The translations under genes and the position numbers were made by a program. This document shows positions 36,338 to 47,578 of a DNA stretch of 64,000 bases, piece by piece. Position 1 is the first letter of the stretch. Every line of letters starts with the position of its first letter. Source of the stretch: Anaspis maculata (Eukaryota > Arthropoda > Insecta > Coleoptera > Scraptiidae); the NCBI GenBank assembly GCA_949128115.1, contig OX421962.1:60801787-60865786 (forward strand), read 5' to 3'. Under the pieces are notes generated by a model. It was given only the letters and a program-made list of their open reading frames with translations. It had not been told where the DNA came from and did not search any database.

Positions 36338-38603
36338 ACAAGAATCAATTGAAAATGTACATACTTGTATGTATAGTTATCAAGATTTGAAGGCATTTTG
36401 TCGTGATTTCTAGTAAGAGCAGTTGCCTGATTTTTATTTACCTGGCCGATTGGCTGACAATATCGATCAACAGTATATACCAGGCGGCATTGGGAAACTA
36501 ATGTCAACACATTTTTCGAGAGTGAAAATATTCCGCGTGTGGAGTGACCAGCCAACTCTCCAGACCGCATTCCCACAGAACAAATAAGAATTTCGGTTCG
36601 AAAACCCCAAAAGCAGTCTACGGCCAAATGAATTGATCACGAAATGTAAATGATTCAGTATAAATAAGTAGTGCTTTCAGCGGGGCTTTCAGTGTTTTGC
36701 TTTCGGTTTTCATTAAAAAATGCAAAAAGCAAGCCATCATTTTCCCTAGCAGTGATGTTTCGATCCAATCTCGGAATCTCGCTGTTTACTTATCAAATTG
36801 CCGCTAATTTCCTTCATTGAAATTATTGTCTTCAAATCAAAATATAGGTAGAATCAGTAACATTTTTGACTCTGCTTTGTTATAAATTATTCACCCAAGA
36901 CTTCAATAGAATTTGCAGAAAGCTGCGCTTTTTCGTTGCATGACCTTCTCTAATCTCTACACACTATACACTACAGTTTTATGAAATTGGCAGCCGCAGT
37001 TTTCAAAATAGGAAACGCAGCAGGTAGCTAGGTATCTATTGTTCCCGATCCGTGTAGGTGTTGTTCCACAAAAATGTTTCTAAAACGATTCAACTAAATA
37101 TTTCAAATAATTGCATTATGTAACCAAGTTCTCCACCTTAATAGGCATGTTTTGACTTCTGAGCTCTAACTAACAAAGCGGTCCTTTAAGTTTGTTTTGT
37201 AATGCAGTCGAGAATGATGTTAATAAACAATATGAAACACACAGTTGTAAAAGATAAGAGGAACATGTGCATTGATGATCCCATTTTGTGTATCGGTAAG
37301 TAACCACAAGGCACTACTGGCTCTAAATTTGTCGCACACATTTTGTTTATCGACCTTGTGCGTATGCACTTTGCTTTCATAAATAACCATTCCGAAGAGG
37401 CACCCAATATTTTTATAATAAGGTAGGTATAGGTAGGTAGGCATGTGAACTTACGTCACGTAATTATTGCAGAATTAGCTATAAAACTAAACTAGGTAGT
37501 CATCCACTTGTGTTAGTTATAATTTAGTAAGAAAAAGTAGTACAGAAAAATGCTTCGCAATTATTATTCAGTAGGTAACCAGTTACAATGTTAATGACAA
37601 TTATTATTGTTGTTAGTGCCACTAAAAAATTGGCCCAATTTTTTTTTTACCATAATTTTTGCCATCGCTCTACTTTTCGTAAAGTGTCATCACTGTCATC
37701 AGATTTTGAAATGGGAATTGGGGAAAACACCGAACCACATGGCACTTTTTGGGGAATTCTCGCACGTTTCCCTTCAGATACAGCACCGCGAACACCAGAA
37801 AATTTCACTACCATAACAACAACATCCCATTCAGGCTGACCGCTCAAACTGAGCGTGAGCCGTGAATCACACTCGTGGATCGCGCGAGAGTCAAACCAAA
37901 GTAATCGTCATCATCGCGAAGTGCAGGCAGCCCCACTTACATTGTATAATATGTCAGACAGAGAAAGAGATAAGAGGAGAAGTCTAGACCAGACGGTTTT
38001 TGGAGGGGACGTTCGTAGTAGACCTAGGGCTAGGGAGTTCGGGGATGACGCCGAAGAAGAGCGGGGTGAATAAAACATCATTAGGGGAGAATACGGACCA
38101 AAACAGACAGATTTCGTTTCTTAGCATCGGGTATCGAGTGTGGTTTAGCAGACGATGAGGGTCTCTGAATGGCGGTTTAGGGATCGGGTCATCGCGGATA
38201 AAAATAATGTGGAGAATAATGTGTAAAGACGAAGGCTGGGATTATCAAAGCAGAAATCCTTTTCCGAGTTTGTGGGACGGGAAATACTGTGTTAAATTCC
38301 TTTTCACTTGATAATAGGATCAGGGGTCTTCTTGAAGAATGCATGCAGAAAATCTTATACATGAGCCATTCGTATTATGCGAGTGTTCCAGAACTTAGTA
38401 TCGTCATAGAAATTTTGGACGTTCCACTTGATGTGAAGATTTCCCGTGCATTCAGTTTCGCAAAATGTCATTTTTTCCCATGAGCTATTCTAGCTTCCAA
38501 CTTTGAAACCAGTAGGAGGCAGTTGGATTTTTGTTAACGTTTGACTTATTGGTAAAAAAGTCTAACTTAACTAAAGACAAATTTTCCAACACCAACTTCA
38601 TAA
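36338..38603. other. Non-coding interval
   Basis: No gene supported. An Arg/Glu-rich frame at 37855-38073 is open but short. TAGGTAGG-type runs near 37420-37440 are simple sequence. Confidence 0.35.
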
Positions 38604-38712
38604 GCGGGCTTGTAACATTATAGAGCCATATTAGATTACACTATACAATTGCACCATTTTTCGTACAATTATTGAATGTGACAAGAAATTGTATAGTGTA
38701 ATGCGGGCTTTT
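38604..38712. repeat. Small hairpin repeat related to the MITE at 9211
   Basis: ATTACACTATACAATT near 38635 is inverted as AATTGTATAGTGTAAT near 38688. GCGGGCTT occurs at both outer ends in the same orientation. The stem resembles the ATTACACTACACAATTTC arm at 9220. It ends 11 bp before element B. Confidence 0.55.
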
Positions 38713-38723
38713 ATTTGGGAAAT

Positions 38724-40215
38724 TGCAATGTCCTTTTCTTATTTTTGGAAAATTCCACTACATTTGGCGAACGGCACTCAGCTTTTTGGTTAGAGCGGGT
38801 CGTGGGTTTTTTTCTTGCACGTCACACAACATAAATTTATATCGCGCCAACCAGGAATGTTGGTGTGAAGCTTTATTTCGGGGGAGTCTACCCTGGTTTA
38901 CCCCAACCCAAACGTGCTATAGTGAGACGTAGCTACTAAGCAAAACTGAAGTAGATGTTAAAGTGAAGGACAACTATTAATTTGAGAGTAATTAAAGAGT
39001 TACAACAAAATTTTAGTTTTGACTATTTAATGAAAATTAAGATTGGTTTTGTATAATAATAAATGTTGATATATGAATTTTTAGAAATGTTGAACTGAGT
39101 GAAATAATTTCGCATTTATTCGTAGCGTATCGTTGTTAATCCTGAGCCGTCCCGTGACGACAATCCTTGGACGCGAGAAGCTCAATAGTGAGAACTTATC
39201 AAACACACCCCCCGGGCATTTTTGTAAATTAAAGAAACTACAAGCTACGACCTATCTTAAATAGTGACGTCTGTCACAGAAATCTTGGGCCCAAGTAATC
39301 GGTGTCAGTTTTTAGGCGCAAACCTTGTGCGGAAATAAAAATTGGTACGTATACTGTTCTCTAAAATACTTAAATTCCTAAGGTTAGTGGATAATTATTG
39401 TAAAATTCTCACGGACAGGAGCGTCGCCCTGGAATGTGCCTCGGAAAATATTGCTGTCTCGCTGCTTGGTGCTGACGTCTCGGTCAGATTGCGGACGGAG
39501 TCCTATCGAGGAGAATTTCGAGACAATGCGTAGCTCCAGCAGGGACAAGAAGATTTCTGTCGGCGTCACGGCGATGCTGACAAATGCTGACGGGTGTACA
39601 GCGTGGTGGAGAAAATACAGATGCGGAAATACAGATGATGGAACCGTTGTTAAAAAGTGAAGATGAATAACGATGAATGATGATATCGATAAATAAAGTT
39701 GCGTGTACGTCGTCGTGCGGATTTCTCGATCCTGCCTCAGACCTTGCAGACAGATAGACGGAATTTCACGATATTTCGACGTGGACATACATATAATTTT
39801 TACACGTGGAAGTCGAAGTTGGAGGTTGGACCTAAAATTGATATTTTGTACCTATTTGAATACCTAATCAATAAATATCTTACCCCAGCACATCGGGCAC
39901 TTATTTCAAAGAAGAATCTGGTCAGATCTGGCACGGATGGCCCACCAAAATTCGGAAAATCCACGATGGCTAGGGATTCTTGAATATTCACGTGAATTTT
40001 ATACGACGTCTCTTTTTCATCGTCTATTGAAAGAAACCCTACTCAAAAACCGTTCGCTTCTATCTCGATGCCTCTGAGCCGAACACAAACTCTTATCGGT
40101 TCACGCGCGATTTATTTGAAATGCCTAGGTACCTACTCTGTAATTTAGTACCTAAGTACCTACGTACCTACATACAAAGCAGACTATACTTCGCGCGGAA
40201 AATAAAATCGTTACA
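38724..40215 (-). repeat. Element B 3' LTR
   Basis: 1492 bp, TG...CA ends, offset of exactly 7363 bp from the other LTR. Open frames inside it are duplicated with the same translation in the 5' LTR, showing near identity. They are LTR shadows, not genes. Confidence 0.95.
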
Positions 40216-40235
40216 CCACCCTTCTCCAAAAAAAA
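40216..40235 (-). other. Element B polypurine tract
   Basis: On the minus strand TTTTTTTTGGAGAAGGGTGG abuts the 3' LTR start (TGTAACG); GGAGAAGGGTGG is the likely plus-strand primer. Confidence 0.75.
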
Positions 40236-40794
40236 TAAAAAATTAATGAATAATTTTTTCTTGTGATAACCTTCTGTCGTTGATGCTTATCATGCTACAA
40301 TTTGGATCGATATCTGCGCGTATCATACGTCCTTACGGAGACAAAAATCGGTGAGTCATAATCGGTAGTGGACAAATTGGGGAAGTCTGCCAAACATAAC
40401 ATAATCAAAACGAAGAAGTGCCAATAAATTGAGAAGAAACTTATTTTTAGATAATCTGCTTTAGATTACTAAAATCCAAAAATGAAGAAAAAAAATACCT
40501 AGTTTAGAAATTATGATACACTATGTACAAAGGAAATATTTACACAAAAGGAAATACTGAGTTCCAGTCAGGAATCTTTAGAATTTCTAGATACAAAAGA
40601 CTGAATAATCAATCGATTTCGGAAAAGTGAGCCACGGCAATACAAATGTGAACAGATTCACCGGAAAATTTGTATCACTCTCTAGGCTACAAAACGATAG
40701 GAATTTCTCGACTTTATCGAGAAGAAACTTTCGGTAAAAGGAGACGGTAAGGTAAGAAAATTGTTACATGAACAATTACGGTAGGTACGATAAT

Positions 40795-43700
40795 TTATCC
40801 AACAGAAATGTCGGAATTGGAACCAAAGTATGGTTTCAAATCTTTCACATGCCATTTTCCGGCATTGGATCCATTCATGTTGTTAAGGTGATAACAAAGA
40901 TTTGAGGCTTTCCTCCGGACAATACAAAGAACAAATTTCGACGCTAACTTAGCCGCAAATTGATTCGAAGCATCTGAAAGCACTTTGTTCCGTCGCCATA
41001 CTTTATCCCCAACTTTAAAGGATATGTCGCGCTTCCGCAAATTGTACACCTTAACATTCTTCTGATAGGCAGCGTGAAGATTTCGTTGAACATTTTCAAA
41101 TATTTGCTTGAGACCGTCACTTATTTCTGTTGCGTAGGTTTCTCGGTCTATTCCAGGTAGAAGTTCTACATCTTTAACAGTTTCGATTTTTCCGTAATAA
41201 TTCCCGCTAAGAGGAACGTTTCTGCCAAAATTAAGGAACGTCGGCGAGAATTTTGTCGCTTCGTGCTTCGCTGTATTAATTGCGTGGGCAATTTTCGGAA
41301 GTTCTTTGTCCCAGTATTTGTGTCCTTGTTCGCCAATGTAGCATCTGATTGCGGTTCCGACTGTTTTGTTGTTTCGTTCCACGAAATTGCATTGTGCCGA
41401 ATAATAAGGGGTGAACCATATTTTCTGGACGTTGTAGGATGTTGCCAAATTTTTGAAAACGTGTCCTGCGAACTGTCGGCCGTTGTCGCACAAAATAAAT
41501 TGTGGAACCCCAAACTTCAAAAAGACGTCATTTTCCACATGTTTCACCACGCTCTTTGCGTCGGCTTTTCTTAGCGGAAAGAGCAACGTATACTTCGTGA
41601 ACCAGTCACCGACGACGAGTAGATATGTATGACCGTTCACAGAGCGAGGAAATGGTCCCATGAGGTCGACGGCGATCACTTGCCATGGGAAACTCACCCT
41701 TTTTTCGGTGCCCATCAATCCAATGCGCGATTGACTCGGAATTTTCTGTTCACCGCATACCTTGCACGACCTAACAAACTTGCGAACATCATGCCGCATT
41801 TTCGGCCAATAATAACTCTCTTGGATGCGAGTCAAAGTTTTAGCGAAACCAAAATGAGCGGAAGTGGGAGGATCGTGACAGGATTTAATGATTGACGACC
41901 GCTGTGATTTAGGAATTACGAGTTTCCACTCGCGCAAATTTGAACTGAAAGGAAGATTTTTGGGAAGGTGTTTATACAACACATCGTTCTCAACTTTCCA
42001 CTGAGCAAAAAGCTCAGGATTTTTCACAACTTGGTCACGCATCGATTTATACCAGCTGTCTAACTGATCCAAAATCACCTCTACCGCTGAAATTTCCGGA
42101 GTTGGACACGCCGGAATCCTGGAAAGAGCGTCTGGAACGACATTATGAGTCCCTTTCCGGTGGATCAGATTGAAAGAATGTTGACGCAAACGCACCGCCC
42201 ATCTAGCCAACTTGCCAGTGGGGTTAGAGAGGTTATTCAACCACAAAAGACTGTGGTGGTCAGTTATTACAGAAAATTTGACCCCTTCTATATACGGTCT
42301 GAAGGTCTCGATACAAAAAATGACACTAATAAGCTCTCTTTCTGTAACACTGTAATTCCGTTCCGATCGGGAAAGTCCGCGACTGGCATATGCGATGACA
42401 CGTTCTTGATCATCGATTGTCTGCGTCAAAACTCCACCTAGTCCAGTGTCAGATGCATCTGTTTGGATTGTGAACGGTTCGGAAAAATTAGGAGGACAAA
42501 GAATTGGCGCTGAGACAAGTGCTTTTTTGATTTTTAGGAAAGATACCTCAGCCTCGGGAGACCATGTGATAGATTCTTTTTTCCTTCGACTTTTCAAGAG
42601 ATCATTTAGCGGAGATACTAGGGTAGAAAAACTATCAATAAATCTTCGATACCAACTACACATTCCTATAAATCTTTTTATTTCGGTCGTAGTAGTGGGT
42701 CTAGGATAATTGACAATACACGTGACTTTTTCAGGATTCGTTCGGAGACCTTGAGAATCGATTACAAAACCGAGATATTTCAAAGATGTTCGGAAGAATT
42801 CACATTTTTCGAGATTTACTGTCAGATTGGCTTCTTGAAGTCGTTCTACAACCTCCCCTAAAAGTTCTACATGTCGATCGAAAGTGGAAGATACTATAAT
42901 TAAGTCGTCCAAGTATGCAAAAATCTCGGGTTCAAATTTAGGACCAAAAAGAGAATCAACTAAACGCTGTTGTGTCTGCGCACTGTTACGCAGTCCAAAA
43001 GGCATTACTACAAATTGGAAAAGACCTCTTCCAGCTACACTGAAAGCTGTTTTCTCTTTTGATGCTTCATCAGCCAACGGGATTTGCCAAAAAGCTTTAC
43101 GCAGGTCGATACTAGATATGTATTTTGCATCCCTGAGCATATTGAGAATCCTGTCGATTCGCGGAAGAGGGTAGGAATCGTGTTTGGTTACTTCATTAAT
43201 TTTTCTGCCGTCGAAACAAAATCTATAATCGCCGCTAGACTTTTTAACCAATAAAACTGGACTCGACCACGGACTTTTGGATGGTTCGACAACCCCGAGC
43301 TTCAACATCTCGTCTAGTTCATCATTTAGAATTTTCAACATATAAGGAGAGAGAGGATATTGTTTGATTCGGAAGGGGGTTGCATCCCCGGTATCTATTT
43401 TCAAAGATATTTTGTCCGTTCGACCTAAGCGATTTTTATTACCAATTTTTTTAAACCTTTCTATAATTGATTTAGTTCTAAATGATTGCTCAGGATCTAA
43501 ATTTTCTAGAGAACACAAATGATCAGGAGTGACATCGATCTCATCAATTCTAAACACGTCGCCATTTTTCAAATCGTTAGAAAATCTTTGAGCTAGCCAA
43601 CTTTCGTTTTTGAAGTCAATGTTAATTTCGAATTGTTTGCAGAAGTCTGTCCCTAAAATGAAAGATTGAGAGACTGAAGGTACAACCAAAGCGCGTATAA

Positions 43701-44256
43701 TCCGACATGTTTTTTCGACACAAATAGGTAAGTCAACGACACCAGTAACGGGCTGTTTCGCGCCGTCAGCTGTGTTTATAAACTTGCAGGGAGAAGAACT
43801 GGATTTCACATTGCACCTGGACAAAATTTTCAAACCTCCAGCGCCCACCACTGAGACAGTCGCGCCGGAATCAAGAAGAGCTGTGATCGGCTGATCGAAG
43901 AGATTAACTGTAACATAAGGTCTGTTATCAGAAAGTTGTTTAGAGAATAAAGGTTCTATTTTATTAGAAGATTTCGAGATATTATTCTGATAAAAATCAG
44001 ATACAACCTTTTTCCAACTGGTCCAGTCTTGCAAATTAAAGTTTCTATGATACACGGAATCTAGCGATATTTTGTTATGTACAATCTGAACAGAATTTTT
44101 ACGATATACCGGATGAGAAGAATTTTTATTATATACAGAGTGAGAAGAATTTTTATTATATACAGAGTGAGAAGAATTTTTATTATTCACCAGTTTGGCC
44201 TTAGGATTTTCATGACGAGAGAAAGGACGGCCACGTAAGCTCCTCTCGAAAATCAG
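40795..44256 (-). CDS. pol: Element B Pol polyprotein (protease, RT, RNase H, integrase)
   Basis: The open frame reaches back to an ATG at 44268 inside gag, but it is most likely entered by -1 frameshifting at 44262-44256. Counting from that ATG: an N-terminal linker with four or more 9-residue repeats; aspartic protease LLDSGA near 133; RT with FCFDGRKIN and YLDD near 449; RNase H TDASDTG near 603; integrase zinc finger (SCHDPPTSAHFG, CKVCGEQK); DDE core AVDLMGPF, LCDNGRQF and VERNNK with 35 residues between the last D and E. The end has the VKDL motif, but the usual GPF triplet of the GPF/Y module reads VLC. There are no stops or frameshifts. It would encode all enzymes for reverse transcription and insertion. 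Confidence 0.93.
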   Translation of the reverse strand: MIFERSLRGRPFSRHENPKAKLVNNKNSSHSVYNKNSSHSVYNKNSSHPVYRKNSVQIVHNKISLDSVYHRNFNLQDWTSWKKVVSDFYQNNISKSSNKIEPLFSKQLSDNRPYVTVNLFDQPITALLDSGATVSVVGAGGLKILSRCNVKSSSSPCKFINTADGAKQPVTGVVDLPICVEKTCRIIRALVVPSVSQSFILGTDFCKQFEINIDFKNESWLAQRFSNDLKNGDVFRIDEIDVTPDHLCSLENLDPEQSFRTKSIIERFKKIGNKNRLGRTDKISLKIDTGDATPFRIKQYPLSPYMLKILNDELDEMLKLGVVEPSKSPWSSPVLLVKKSSGDYRFCFDGRKINEVTKHDSYPLPRIDRILNMLRDAKYISSIDLRKAFWQIPLADEASKEKTAFSVAGRGLFQFVVMPFGLRNSAQTQQRLVDSLFGPKFEPEIFAYLDDLIIVSSTFDRHVELLGEVVERLQEANLTVNLEKCEFFRTSLKYLGFVIDSQGLRTNPEKVTCIVNYPRPTTTTEIKRFIGMCSWYRRFIDSFSTLVSPLNDLLKSRRKKESITWSPEAEVSFLKIKKALVSAPILCPPNFSEPFTIQTDASDTGLGGVLTQTIDDQERVIAYASRGLSRSERNYSVTERELISVIFCIETFRPYIEGVKFSVITDHHSLLWLNNLSNPTGKLARWAVRLRQHSFNLIHRKGTHNVVPDALSRIPACPTPEISAVEVILDQLDSWYKSMRDQVVKNPELFAQWKVENDVLYKHLPKNLPFSSNLREWKLVIPKSQRSSIIKSCHDPPTSAHFGFAKTLTRIQESYYWPKMRHDVRKFVRSCKVCGEQKIPSQSRIGLMGTEKRVSFPWQVIAVDLMGPFPRSVNGHTYLLVVGDWFTKYTLLFPLRKADAKSVVKHVENDVFLKFGVPQFILCDNGRQFAGHVFKNLATSYNVQKIWFTPYYSAQCNFVERNNKTVGTAIRCYIGEQGHKYWDKELPKIAHAINTAKHEATKFSPTFLNFGRNVPLSGNYYGKIETVKDVELLPGIDRETYATEISDGLKQIFENVQRNLHAAYQKNVKVYNLRKRDISFKVGDKVWRRNKVLSDASNQFAAKLASKFVLCIVRRKASNLCYHLNNMNGSNAGKWHVKDLKPYFGSNSDISVG

Positions 44257-44262
44257 TTTCCC
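44216..44262 (-). promoter_or_regulatory. Element B -1 ribosomal frameshift site
   Basis: The heptamer GGGAAAC at 44262-44256 is read G GGA AAC in the gag frame and is followed directly by the gag stop TGA. Pol is in the -1 frame. After a 7-nt spacer, CGAGAGGAG (44248-44240) can pair with CTTTCTCTCG (44225-44216), giving about nine base pairs with two G-U. This matches the classic layout of a retroviral recoding site. Use in vivo is inferred. Confidence 0.75.
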
Positions 44263-45671
44263 TGACATTTTTTACACGAATTTACGGTCTCATTCGGCGC
44301 ACCACACCGGAAACAAAATTTGTTTCTCTTCAACGTACAATTTGAGAATGTATGATTAGTTCCCCTACAATTCCAACATACAATTGGCTCACTGGAATTT
44401 TTCTTCTGGTTGTTTTTAACGAATTTACCTGACGATTTAGATTGTGTTGAAGGACGAGAACCTTTGAAGTGAGTTCTTGAAGAATTATTGTTGGTATCTG
44501 ATCGGCTCGACGAAAGCAATCGGGAAGAAGAACAATTTTCAGCGACAAATGCCAAATCAGGCTCCAACAAATTCAAAGCATTACTCTTCTGCGAAGTCGG
44601 ATTTGAAGTGCGAGAATTCACATTTAGAAAGTTTTCATCTTCCAACCGTTTTACCAGCTTATTTAATTCAGCAACCGTTTGAATATCCCGTAAAGCCAAG
44701 GCAGTGGAATATTCGGGAATAAGAAGTCTTCGAATCCATTTTATTTTCGTTGTTTCTGCAGGCGGTCTGGATAAACGACTGAAAAGTGTATTCATCGTTG
44801 CAAAATAAATCGTGACACTTTCGGAACGCATTTGTTTTCGTTTCTTTATGATTTCCCACATTTCTTCGTCATAATCTGCTATATTGAAGTCTCGTTTTAA
44901 TGCTTCCACCAGAGAATCCCAATCACTTACATCTGATAATATTTGTCGATACCAGTATCGGGCTTGGCCCACGAATAAATCTCGTGCAGACGTAAAAAGT
45001 TCGGATTTGCTTACATGTCGCGCTTTCATAAGTTCTTCAATATTTTCAAGGAAAGGAATTACATTTTTTCGTTCTCCGTTGAATGTTTCACCCCATTTAT
45101 ATACAGGTACGGCTTTTGAGGAATATGCTGTAATCACTTGTTGAGTTTGAGCCGCTGCAGCTCCTTGAATGTTAGATGTCGGTGAACTCACGGTTTGAGA
45201 TAAAGAAACATTTTGTTGTGCAATAGCAGCTGTGTCTTCTTCCTTCACTCGTTCATGTAAATCAGCGTCGAGTTCTATGCACCTTGCATAGGCTTCGTTT
45301 TTGAAATCCGTTTGGGCTTCTGCTTCAGCTTCGTTGGAACTAATTGGTAGACGTAAGGCACGGGCAGTAACGTGAAAGATTCTAGATCTCAAACGTTTGT
45401 AAAGAGAATCGGAAGTAGGACCTTCGAATTCACCAATCAATATGTTGATGGAATCAATTATACTGTTGATGGCTTCCTTTTCGGTATCATATTTGAAAAG
45501 TGGATCTTTCAAAGAATTCAGATCTGTACCAGCTTTTCGCTCTACGTCTAACAGTCGACTCAATATTTTTCTTCGCCTGTCTTGATCATTACTTGAGATT
45601 ACCTTTCGAATTCGTAGCTCATAGTTTAATTCATCATTCAATAAATGAACCGCTTTGAAAGATGGATCCAT
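44253..45671 (-). CDS. gag: Element B Gag
   Basis: 472 residues. The middle region, about residues 185-330, carries the Trp/Phe-rich capsid pattern (VYKWGETFNGERK, then WYRQILSDVSDW and IKWIRRLL). The C terminus has a CCHC knuckle (CWNCRGTNHTFSNC) followed by CFRCGAPNETVNSCKKC. The second motif lacks the His of a knuckle and instead fits CX2CX9CX2C. The ATG at 45671 is followed by a leader peptide aligning with element C Gag (NDELNYEL against KEELSYEL), supporting the start. It forms the particle and binds element RNA. Confidence 0.92.
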   Translation of the reverse strand: MDPSFKAVHLLNDELNYELRIRKVISSNDQDRRRKILSRLLDVERKAGTDLNSLKDPLFKYDTEKEAINSIIDSINILIGEFEGPTSDSLYKRLRSRIFHVTARALRLPISSNEAEAEAQTDFKNEAYARCIELDADLHERVKEEDTAAIAQQNVSLSQTVSSPTSNIQGAAAAQTQQVITAYSSKAVPVYKWGETFNGERKNVIPFLENIEELMKARHVSKSELFTSARDLFVGQARYWYRQILSDVSDWDSLVEALKRDFNIADYDEEMWEIIKKRKQMRSESVTIYFATMNTLFSRLSRPPAETTKIKWIRRLLIPEYSTALALRDIQTVAELNKLVKRLEDENFLNVNSRTSNPTSQKSNALNLLEPDLAFVAENCSSSRLLSSSRSDTNNNSSRTHFKGSRPSTQSKSSGKFVKNNQKKNSSEPIVCWNCRGTNHTFSNCTLKRNKFCFRCGAPNETVNSCKKCQGN

Positions 45672-46065
45672 TTTTTTTTTAATTGGAGGTAATTATTAAA
45701 ATACTCGAAAATTTAAAAAGAGATAATTTTAGATAAGGAAGAGCAATAAGGACTTCTAACAATAAATTAAACAAGTCCGCAACAAAAACTATAGATAAGG
45801 GAATGACCTAAAGAAAACGATTAACCGCTGCAAAAAATTTTGAGGCACTATAGGTACCTACGATGTACGTACGTGGATAAAACAAGTTACAATTGACACA
45901 AAAAGAAATTACGGAAATTTCTGGAAAAATGTATCGATTTCATCCGCACAATGAAACGCACCTTCACGATAAAACCACTATATTCTATCACTGCTAGAAG
46001 TGAGAAAATTTTCTTCGGAATTTTACTTTCAACTCTCCAAGAAATCCTACACTTTAATCGGCCTA
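45672..46065 (-). other. Element B 5' leader between primer site and gag
   Basis: Untranslated leader. Three AGATAA/AGATAAGG motifs occur on the plus strand (45720-45800). No other structure recognised. Confidence 0.5.
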
Positions 46066-46080
46066 GACGTTAGGGCGCCA
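46066..46080 (-). other. Element B primer binding site, tRNA-Lys type with an extra T
   Basis: TGGCGCCCTAACGTC lies 6 nt after the 5' LTR. It matches the tRNA-Lys-type site TGGCGCCCAACGTGGGGC of element C except for a T inserted after the first eight bases and divergence at the end. Confidence 0.75.
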
Positions 46081-46086
46081 TTTTTA

Positions 46087-47578
46087 TGCAATGTCCTTTT
46101 CTTATTTTTGGAAAATTCCACTACATTTGGCGAACGGCACTCAGCTTTTTGGTTAGAGCGGGTCGTGGGTTTTTTTCTTGCACGTCACACAACATAAATT
46201 TATATCGCGCCAACCAGGAATGTTGGTGTGAAGCTTTATTTCGGGGGAGTCTACCCTGGTTTACCCCAACCCAAACGTGCTATAGTGAGACGTAGCTACT
46301 AAGCAAAACTGAAGTAGATGTTAAAGTGAAGGACAACTATTAATTTGAGAGTAATTAAAGAGTTACAACAAAATTTTAGTTTTGACTATTTAATGAAAAT
46401 TAAGATTGGTTTTGTATAATAATAAATGTTGATATATGAATTTTTAGAAATGTTGAACTGAGTGAAATAATTTCGCATTTATTCGTAGCGTATCGTTGTT
46501 AATCCTGAGCCGTCCCGTGACGACAATCCTTGGACGCGAGAAGCTCAATAGTGAGAACTTATCAAACACACCCCCCGGGCATTTTTGTAAATTAAAGAAA
46601 CTACAAGCTACGACCTATCTTAAATAGTGACGTCTGTCACAGAAATCTTGGGCCCAAGTAATCGGTGTCAGTTTTTAGGCGCAAACCTTGTGCGGAAATA
46701 AAAATTGGTACGTATACTGTTCTCTAAAATACTTAAATTCCTAAGGTTAGTGGATAATTATTGTAAAATTCTCACGGACAGGAGCGTCGCCCTGGAATGT
46801 GCCTCGGAAAATATTGCTGTCTCGCTGCTTGGTGCTGACGTCTCGGTCAGATTGCGGACGGAGTCCTATCGAGGAGAATTTCGAGACAATGCGTAGCTCC
46901 AGCAGGGACAAGAAGATTTCTGTCGGCGTCACGGCGATGCTGACAAATGCTGACGGGTGTACAGCGTGGTGGAGAAAATACAGATGCGGAAATACAGATG
47001 ATGGAACCGTTGTTAAAAAGTGAAGATGAATAACGATGAATGATGATATCGATAAATAAAGTTGCGTGTACGTCGTCGTGCGGATTTCTCGATCCTGCCT
47101 CAGACCTTGCAGACAGATAGACGGAATTTCACGATATTTCGACGTGGACATACATATAATTTTTACACGTGGAAGTCGAAGTTGGAGGTTGGACCTAAAA
47201 TTGATATTTTGTACCTATTTGAATACCTAATCAATAAATATCTTACCCCAGCACATCGGGCACTTATTTCAAAGAAGAATCTGGTCAGATCTGGCACGGA
47301 TGGCCCACCAAAATTCGGAAAATCCACGATGGCTAGGGATTCTTGAATATTCACGTGAATTTTATACGACGTCTCTTTTTCATCGTCTATTGAAAGAAAC
47401 CCTACTCAAAAACCGTTCGCTTCTATCTCGATGCCTCTGAGCCGAACACAAACTCTTATCGGTTCACGCGCGATTTATTTGAAATGCCTAGGTACCTACT
47501 CTGTAATTTAGTACCTAAGTACCTACGTACCTACATACAAAGCAGACTATACTTCGCGCGGAAAATAAAATCGTTACA
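46087..47578 (-). repeat. Element B 5' LTR
   Basis: 1492 bp, same length and apparently the same sequence as 38724-40215. Transcription of element B should start within it on the minus strand; no TATA box was assigned. Confidence 0.95.

Noticed and set aside
37855..38073. Arg/Glu-rich 72-codon frame
   Set aside because: Short, low complexity, no homology recognised, and in a repeat-rich region; could be a non-coding or gag-derived scrap.
39384..39788. 134-codon minus-strand frame, repeated at 46747-47151
   Set aside because: Inside the element B LTRs; duplicated because the LTRs are.
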